A stretch of 14,514 bases of DNA from contig MU129147.1 of the NCBI GenBank assembly GCA_014904985.1, positions 12,164 to 26,677 of the forward strand. Direction: 5' to 3'. How positions within the stretch are numbered: the stretch's first letter is position 1; every line of letters begins with the position of its first letter. Source of the DNA: Hydnum rufescens UP504. Its lineage: Eukaryota > Basidiomycota > Agaricomycetes > Cantharellales > Hydnaceae. The position numbers and the translations under genes were made by a program. The notes below the pieces were generated by a model that saw only the letters and a list, made by a program, of their open reading frames with translations, had not been told where the DNA came from and searched no databases. Positions 8,385-14,514 of the stretch are shown piece after piece.

Positions 8385-10651
8385 TCATAGTGTAACCGCA
8401 TGCTGCCCTATTTCCGGAGTGAGTAAAGTATTCTGAATGATAGAACATATAACGCATGCAGCAGCATTGCCCAGTTTGGCACTGATAGCATCCCATTCTT
8501 CAGAGTGCTTCTTACCCCAAGCCTTGATCCAGTCAAGGTGACCTTTGTAATAAGGGCAATATTTTTCAGCAGATAACTCAATATTGGCCTCCCTCCCAGT
8601 CTCCCATCTGTGGAGTGTATTCTGAATCTGACAGGGGTAGTAAGCACACACAGCAGAAATGCAGACTTCTTATGCCAACTCACCATGGTCAAAGCAAATG
8701 CAACTGGTTCAGGCAGCATGGGTATGAAGGCATCCATGAAGGAGTGCACTATCTTTGCTTGCTTCGGTGTCTTCTTCCCCATGGCAAAGTATGTTTGCAT
8801 GACCTGAAATATGCAAGGATGGCGTAGTGCATCTGAATGGGTTCCCTGCAGTAGTAAAGATATTCAGTTCTGCCGCCATTATTTTTGATTCAGATCTACC
8901 TCTTCAGCATTGTGAATACAGAATGAAAAGTTCTCTTCATATACAGTAGAGCACCCTGGACAATGGCAGAAATCTCCTCAGGGCTTTCTAGTGTGTCAAA
9001 GCCATAGAGAGATTGAACACATATCTGAGCTATGTCCTTGAATCTGCTACGGAAGCTGGAGATTGACTTGATGACCTATTTGTGTGTCAGAATACGGTTA
9101 ATTTGATGTATCATAGAGGTCGCTGACCATAGTAACCATGGGGGAAGTGATCTCAAATGGATTGATACCTGTGCTTTCAAAAGCAGTCTCAAATGCAGTA
9201 CCAACATACTTACACATAACCATATGATTTCCAAAGATGTCTCCTGTCAACATTAGGAAGTGGAAGCTGTGGAGGGCAGGCTCCATAACAGACCAAATAT
9301 GCGGATCTTGGTGGTTTCTCCAAAAGCCTTGAGTACATGGCATCTTGTTGTCAGTAGTGGATCCCAAATCATTGTCTTTGCCAAAGGATGGTGATGGGGA
9401 TTGATAATATGAGGTCATGCATGCATCCTGCAGAGTAGGTGTGGTGCTATATGAACCTGAATGGTTCACAACCTGGACAAGGAAGGCACTTAGTGGAGAG
9501 AAACCATTGTATTGAGTGTATAAGCACAAACTACTAGCCTGGGATGAAGATCTCAGCAGACCAAACCTTCCACTATCATGTGAGTGATGTGACCCAGACA
9601 ATTGCATGATCTGATCGACATGCTGAAAAATAGATTATTATTGGAAGATTGATTATTGTGCCCTGGAGACTGATAAGGTGTACATTCTTTGGTCTTTTAG
9701 TTAGCAGACCATTGCTTGATGAGTTGAAGATTGAGTAGGAATCGTCACTGGAAATAATATGCAGCTTTTGGTCATCGGACTTTTGTAACTTTTGTAGCAG
9801 TTGGGAGGGAAGAGACTGATCGTTGTTCACATCTGCTGACTCAGAGGATGAATCAGTGTCATTAATATTACTACTGATCTTCCCAGTGGCAATCTGGGTA
9901 GTATTAGGGCATCAGTAGTCATCATAAAACTTATGCAGATAAAATAAACTCCTTGAGACACCTTTCTTGTACTAGAAATGCCAGCACCACACAGTGAACC
10001 ACTGTACTCGATCTCAAATGCTGGAGTTCCAGACTGCTGCTCGATTCTTTTCCTTTTGCGAGCCTGTCAATGTTCCTCATCCTCTTGGGCATGTGCAGCT
10101 TGAATACGTTCTTCTTCTTGCTCCTCTGTCTCAGATTCGCTGGGGAGTGTGGTGGCCAGGCCGCTGGCTGGCACTGGCATTGCTGGGGATTCGTCAGACT
10201 CATCATCTCTAGGATCTAGAGTGTTATATATCATCAATATCAATGGTACGTTGTGTGGTATACCAGCTGGCAGTGACTCTATGGTGTGTACTCACCCAGA
10301 CCTTCCTCAGGGCTTGGTTCCTTGTCATTGACAGCCCTGCTAGAGTTTTTTCTGTGTGTTGGCTGGTTCTAGTAAAGTGGGGCATTTAGTCGCAATGAAA
10401 AATTTTGCATTGGGTGAGGGTACCTTTTTGATTGCTGTGAGATCTGGAGGATCACTCCCAAGACCTAGGCTCTCTAGCAGCTTGGCATTCCTCTTAATAT
10501 TGTGTTCACAACATTTCTCTAATTTGCTGAGGACAGGAGGTGGGTTATCCACAGCAGTGTCTGGGTCTCCTGTGTTCTTCAGAGAAAATGCCTTTAAGTG
10601 ATTGTTTTCATGCCTAAAATGATGGCTACATAGAGTGCTGCTTACTTTCAT
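8385..10651 (-). pseudogene. DUF6532-like nuclear protein, eight exons (damaged)
   Basis: The exons I trace are 10651-10424, 10368-10296, 10215-9962, 9893-9684, 9622-9128, 9075-8900, 8845-8684 and 8627-8385. All introns are 52-80 bp with GT-AG ends, and exon phases close throughout except that exon 6 is one base short, giving a frame change near 8920-8960. The product would be about 613 residues. Its N-terminal part has an EHNIKRNAKLLESLGL motif, an acidic run (SESETEEQEEER) and a basic RKRKR that looks like a nuclear signal. The C-terminal part matches the DUF6532 pattern: SSFRSRFKDIAQ, then SDALRHPCIFQV, ALTM joined to IQNTLHRWETG, and SAEKYCPYYKGHLDWI. TGA at 10067-10069 breaks exon 3. The start could be the ATG at 10651 or lie upstream, because the frame is open into the foldback terminus. 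The biochemical role of DUF6532 is unknown to me. Confidence 0.7.
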
Positions 10652-10767
10652 ATTTTTCTTGGGGAGAGACACTGACTTTGCTGACTTCAGGCTGGTCAGC
10701 CACTTTTTATACCTATCTTAGGTACCAATCTGGGGCAGATTTGATACCTATGGAGGTCTGTATATAG

Positions 10768-10840
10768 TTGGGCCCAACTCTGGCCCAAACAATTGATTAG
10801 CCTACCCCTGAGCAAGATGTGGGCCCAAATTTGGGCCCAA
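10768..10840. repeat. Three TTGGGCCCAA-type palindromes, left subterminal region
   Basis: Palindromic words sit at 10768-10777, 10820-10829 (with a T to A end change) and 10831-10840. A partial CTGGCCCAA lies between them. Their mirror set in the right arm and their position just inside the terminal repeat are what one expects of transposase-binding subterminal repeats. No binding is shown. Confidence 0.6.
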
Positions 10841-11025
10841 CTAGGCCAACTGGTCCTAACCATAAATAGCAACATAATGTATTATATAATCAATATTATA
10901 TATAAGCATCCATAATCAATTTCCATATTTGAACATATTACATAATCAATTTCCATATTTGGACATATTACATAAGCAATTTCTATATATATGGGCATAT
11001 TACATAATCAATTTCTATATTTGGA

Positions 11026-11196
11026 TTATTACCTAGTCAACTTCCATATTTGGAAATGCTACATAAGCTTCCATATTTGGAATTATTACCTAGTCAACTT
11101 CCATATTTGGAAATGCTACATAAGCTTCCATATTTGGAATTATTACCTAGTCAACTTCCATATTTAGAAATGCTACATAAGCTTCCATATTTGGAA
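11026..11196 (+). repeat. Three tandem copies of a 57-bp unit in the left arm
   Basis: The word CCTAGTCAACTTCCATATTT starts at 11032, 11089 and 11146, a constant 57-bp period. Each unit also contains GCTACATAAGCTTCCATA. The right arm has a single counterpart, so the amplification took place after the arms were formed. The third copy has one change, TTTAGAAA instead of TTTGGAAA. Confidence 0.85.
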
Positions 11197-11590
11197 TAAT
11201 TACCTAAACTATTATATACAGTTATATTACCTAATCTAATTATATAAGCAAAAAAGTGGACAAAGGGGGGGGGCCCAGGAGGGATTTGTTGAAAGCCTTG
11301 AGCCTTATATGTTCCTCAGAATGCCTGTGTGCAAGGCTGACCCCTAGTTGTGGGATGTTTGAGTGTCACTTAATACAAGTGATGTATTAAGTGACACTCA
11401 AACATCCCACAACTGGGGATCAGCCTTGCACACAGACATTCTGAGGAACATATAAGGCTCAAGGCTTTCAACAAATCCCTCCTGGGGCCCCCCCCTTTGT
11501 CCGCTTTTTTGCTTATATAATTAGATTAGGTAATATAACTGTATATAATAGCTTAGGTAATTATTCCAAATATGGAAGCTTATGTAACAT
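11169..11590. repeat. Near-perfect central hairpin of the foldback element
   Basis: The left arm (11169-11376) and right arm (11384-11590) are inverted copies around a 7-base loop, AAGTGAT, at 11377-11383. Over the inner 140 bases the arms differ by only about four single-base changes plus a length difference at a G/C run (nine G against eight C). Such similarity points to a recent duplication or to ongoing conversion between arms. A transcript through it would fold into a long double-stranded RNA. Confidence 0.9.
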
Positions 11591-11754
11591 TTTCAAATAT
11601 AGAAGTTGATTAAGTAATAATCCAAATATAGAAATTGATTATGTAATATGCCCATATATAGAAATTGCTTATGTAACATGTCCAAATATGGAAATTGATT
11701 ATTTAAGCAACTACTTATGGTGTACTACATAACCACATTATTATGTAATTGATC

Positions 11755-11873
11755 AAACCCTAACCCTAACCTCACTGGACATGGGGGTAGACGTTCCCAA
11801 CCCCACTCCAGACAATCCCAACCCTAACCCCCAACCCTAACCACCAACCCTAACCACCAACCCAACCCCAAAC
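11755..11873 (+). repeat. Interstitial telomere-like (CCCTAA) repeats
   Basis: Runs of CCCTAACCCTAACC (from 11757) and, after a unique stretch of about 45 bp, CCAACCCTAACC repeats (11818-11873) make a degenerate array of the TTAGGG-type repeat used by most fungal telomeres. Read on the minus strand it is the G-rich strand. It is present only in the right arm of the foldback element. It is too short and impure to be an active chromosome end. Confidence 0.75.
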
Positions 11874-11929
11874 TGTCCCCAACCACCAACATAATTACTA
11901 TATTTGGCATACTACAGCATGAGGTGAAG

Positions 11930-11971
11930 TTGGGCCCAAGGTAGCCACAAATGGGCCCAACTTGGGCCCAA
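11930..11971. repeat. Three TTGGGCCCAA-type palindromes, right subterminal region
   Basis: Copies occur at 11930-11939, 11952-11960 (one base shorter, preceded by A) and 11962-11971. They mirror the three copies of the left arm, about 130-170 bp from the element end compared with about 75-150 bp on the left. Confidence 0.6.
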
Positions 11972-12100
11972 AGTCTGTAAGCCAGGGGTATTAAAGACCC
12001 TGAGTTGGACCCAATTATGTTCCATATTGCTTGGGACCTAGTTAGGTATTAAAAGTGCCTCATTTTTCCACCTAAGGTAGGTGTCATAACTGGCTGACCA

Positions 12101-12271
12101 AGGTGGGGTGGAGGTGTTTTCTTTTTAGCCATAAGGAGAGGAGTGTAGGTGAGCCAAGAAGGGAGGTTGGGGATTTACTAGTTTTATTTTTATTTTAGTT
12201 GGGGGAATGAATCACAATATCCCAAGTCAGAAATCAGTATCCCACTTCGGACTCCAAATAACATAGGACTC
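12101..12271 (+). promoter_or_regulatory. Presumed upstream region of the Plavaka transposase
   Basis: These 171 bp run from the foldback end to the transposase ATG. They include an AT-rich TTTTATTTTTATTTTAG run near 12180. No firm promoter motif can be named. If the foldback element inserted here, it replaced or separated the original promoter from its gene. Confidence 0.25.
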
Positions 12272-14514
12272 ATGCCTCATCCAATTTCTGGGAATGAACA
12301 TTATAGCTGTCCACACTGTGGATGGGGGCCCTTTGTGAGCAAACAAGGATTGACTGGCCACATCTCAAAGATGCACCATTGTCGAGATGCTCAGCATCTT
12401 CTTGCTGCTGCCAATGCCAATGGAGAATGCCACTCAAGTCCCCTGGCCTTGGCAGGGCAGCAGACAGACCAGATGGATGTGGATGAGGATCCCTTGGCTC
12501 ACCATCTGGGAGCACCCAGCAATGAACTCGATGAGCTCCCAAATGTCAATAATTCGTGGGACTCAGGGGATTCTGGACCTGAACCACTCACCCCTCATCA
12601 AAATATGGCATACATCATTAAGAAAATCCCTGGCGCTGCAAAGATTTTTCATAATTCTGGGCCATCCATCCAATCAATGGCATGGGACAGGCTGACTCAG
12701 AGGTCTCTTGAAAATCCTCCATTTTATCCATGGGCTTCTCTGGACGAGTTTGAGGTGGTTGATTGGTTATCTTCATTGGGTCTGTCCCAGGCAAAAATTA
12801 ATGAGTTCCTCAATTTATCATGGGTGAGGATGTTGCTGACTTCATTCAGAACTTGGCTTCACTTACGATTTTGTCTTCCTGATTAGACCCAACACAATAG
12901 CCTGTCTTTTAGCACTGCGAAAGAAATGTATGAATGGATAGAAAAATTCATGCCTAGGGGCCCTGCATGGAAGACTGAAACAGTCATTTTAGACGATGCA
13001 CCCAACAAACCACAGACACTGCACTATTGGGATGTAGTCGAGTGTGCTGAACACCTCTTTTCAAATCCAACATTCAGTGAGGGTATGCTGTATGAGCCAG
13101 TGAGACTTTTTGAGGCAGATGGCATAAAGTGTTCTACCATGAGATGAACACTGGTGAGATCTGGAATGAAGCACAGGTATGTCCTTTGGATTTGAATATT
13201 TGATCATGTCTGAACCTCACCACTTCAGATGACATTGCCTGCCGGAGCCATGATTATCAGCATCATACTTTCCTCTGATGAAACTCACCTGATGAACTTC
13301 TCAGGTGACAAGTCCATGCATGTTGTCTACTTGTCCATTGGGAACATTCCAAGTCACACCTGGAGGAAAGTAAATGCTGGTGCATGGATAGTCCTAGCAA
13401 GGCTACCTACTTTGAAGTTCCCAAAAACAATATTTGGAACAAAATCGGAGGCAGAGCATATGCCAGGGATTCTGAAGTGATGACTGTTTCATCAGTGCAT
13501 GCAGATTGTGCTTAAGCCATTATGGGAAGACTGTCGTGAGCTATGGATGGTTATTGATGGCAAAGGAAATAAACAGTGGTGCATGTCCATCCTCATGGCA
13601 TGGATTGCTGACTTGAAGGAGCAATATGATATTGTGGGTCTTTCCCCAAATTCGTGTCCAAGGTGTAATGCCAAATTCAGAGGATCTTGGAAATGCTGAA
13701 CCTTGCACTCACCACACTGGACAATCCATTCTGGATAGTCTTCAGAGAATTCAAGTTGACTACCCAACTGTGAACACTTGGCAGTTTGCGAACAAGGTGA
13801 AGGAAGTTGGTTTGGCCAGGGTTGAGGAACTATGCTGGGAGGGGCTGTCAGTTGACATCTGCCAAATCATTTGTGTTGACAATCTGCATGGTCTCCACAA
13901 GATGTTTAAGGACCACATGATGGATTGGCTTACCAACTCAATTGGTGAGGCTGAACTTGATCGTCGATTCATGGCACAGCCACATTGCATTGGCACTAGG
14001 AACTTTGACTCTGGGATATTGCATTATTCCCAGTGGTCAGGCAAAGGTCATCAAGACTTGGAGTGTCATATCATACCTGTCATTGCTGGGGCAGATGGGA
14101 GCCAACCAGGGGTTATGAAGGCCATGCACGCATTAATGGATTTTATCTATATTGCTCAGTATCCCCTCCAATCCGATATGACTCTTGATGCATTAAAATT
14201 GGCCCATTCCAATTTCCAGAAGAACAAAGAAATATTCATCCAAAATGGCTCTCAAACTGGCTCTGTGGGGGTCATTGACCACATGAATATCCCAAAAGTC
14301 CATGCTCTCCACCAATGGATGACCAATATTCCTGACCTTGGTACCACCGATGTGGAAGATAAAAACATCCAGTATCAGAAAATGTGAATATCCATTGATC
14401 CCAGCCATTGGAATGATCATGTGACGTATTACGAAATCAATTACGGCTACATGCAGAAATCGAATTTGTTCTATAACTCTGTCAGTTTTGATCGGAGAGG
14501 ACACCCATATAATC
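12272..14514 (+). pseudogene. Plavaka-type transposase (CACTA-like clade), damaged and cut by the window edge
   Basis: Exon 1 (12272-12823) starts with an ATG and a C2H2-like finger (CPHCGWGPFVSKQGLTGH), then PFYPWASLDEFEVVDWL. Introns 12824-12886 (63 bp) and 13177-13228 (52 bp) have GT-AG ends and keep phase. Exon 2 carries NSLSFSTAKEM, GPAWKTE and EMNTGEIWNEAQ. Exon 3 has LPAGAMIISIILSSDETHL, NFSGDKSMHVVYLSIGNI, WMVIDGKGN, CPRCNA, FKDHMMDW, SQWSGKGH, VIAGADGSQ, ALMDFIYIAQY and NIPKVHALHQW, the usual Plavaka order. Exon 2 is one base short (frame change near 13128). Two adjacent TGA codons stop exon 3 at 13478-13483. The frame shifts again near 13690, and a TGA-ended frame stops at about 14387. 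Family-like sequence fades after 14340. It would have cut and pasted a DNA transposon. Confidence 0.88.

Larger units (their letters stand above)
10693..12100. mobile_element. Foldback (long inverted repeat) DNA element, about 1.4 kb
   Basis: The left end reads TGGTCAGCCA (10693-10702) and the right end TGGCTGACCA (12091-12100), an exact inverted match. Both are followed inward by a CCTA..TTAGGT block, then three TTGGGCCCAA-like palindromes, then an AT-rich array of CATATTTGG words. A nearly perfect hairpin lies at the centre. No transposase is encoded, so it is non-autonomous. No clear target duplication was found (flanks CTTCAGGC and AGGTGGGG). Insertions differ between arms: a 57-bp triplication on the left and telomere-like repeats on the right. 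It separates the divergent DUF6532-like and Plavaka genes. An alternative is two ends of related elements joined head to head. Confidence 0.75.

Noticed and set aside
11755..11873. An active chromosome end
   Set aside because: The repeats are impure, short, split by unique sequence, and followed by a further transposon end and gene on the same strand.
10685..12108. Target-site duplication of the foldback element
   Set aside because: The flanking bases CTTCAGGC and AGGTGGGG do not match at any length that would be convincing.
14193..14504. Minus-strand ORF opposite the 3' part of the Plavaka transposase
   Set aside because: It overlaps clear transposase sequence on the plus strand and has no recognisable features.

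Overview
The window looks like nuclear DNA of a basidiomycete, most likely an Agaricomycete. The coding pieces belong to families that are expanded in mushroom genomes: a tyrosine-recombinase (Ngaro/DIRS-type) retrotransposon, a Plavaka-type transposase, a DUF6532-like protein and an RTC4-like protein. They are cut by short GT-AG introns of about 50-80 bp. No tRNA, rRNA, CRISPR array or bacterial-type operon signal was seen. Almost everything is mobile or repeat-derived, and every traceable gene is damaged.

Layout. (1) 1-4668, + strand: the 3' part of a decayed Ngaro/DIRS-like retrotransposon. It holds a possible 5' ORF scrap, a solo terminal inverted repeat, a reverse transcriptase with a 250-bp intron-like insertion, RNase H, tyrosine recombinase, and a B1-A2-B2 block of split direct repeats. 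(2) 4669-5488: no recognisable gene. (3) 5489-5890: a 22-bp minisatellite. (4) 6178-8190, - strand: a gene joining the C-terminal half of a USP-like (ubiquitin hydrolase) domain, a PHD finger and an RTC4-like domain. (5) 8385-10651, - strand: an eight-exon gene with an acidic N-terminal part, a basic NLS-like run and a DUF6532-like C-terminal part. (6) 10693-12100: a 1.4-kb foldback element with matching inverted termini, three TTGGGCCCAA sites in each arm, an almost perfect central hairpin and telomere-like CCCTAA repeats in one arm. (7) 12272-14514, + strand: a Plavaka-type transposase pseudogene that reaches or is disrupted at the window edge.

The most striking shared signal is the mode of decay. 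In the reading frames I could trace across four separate genes, all eight premature stops are TGA. The two copies of the 104-bp B repeat differ by six substitutions, all of them transitions at CpG sites, plus one indel. Together this suggests loss by CpG deamination of probably methylated, silenced DNA. The most novel content is the USP/PHD/RTC4 fusion beside a DUF6532 gene, next to a foldback element that carries telomere-like repeats. RTC4 is named after a yeast telomere-capping phenotype. A functional link here is only a hypothesis.
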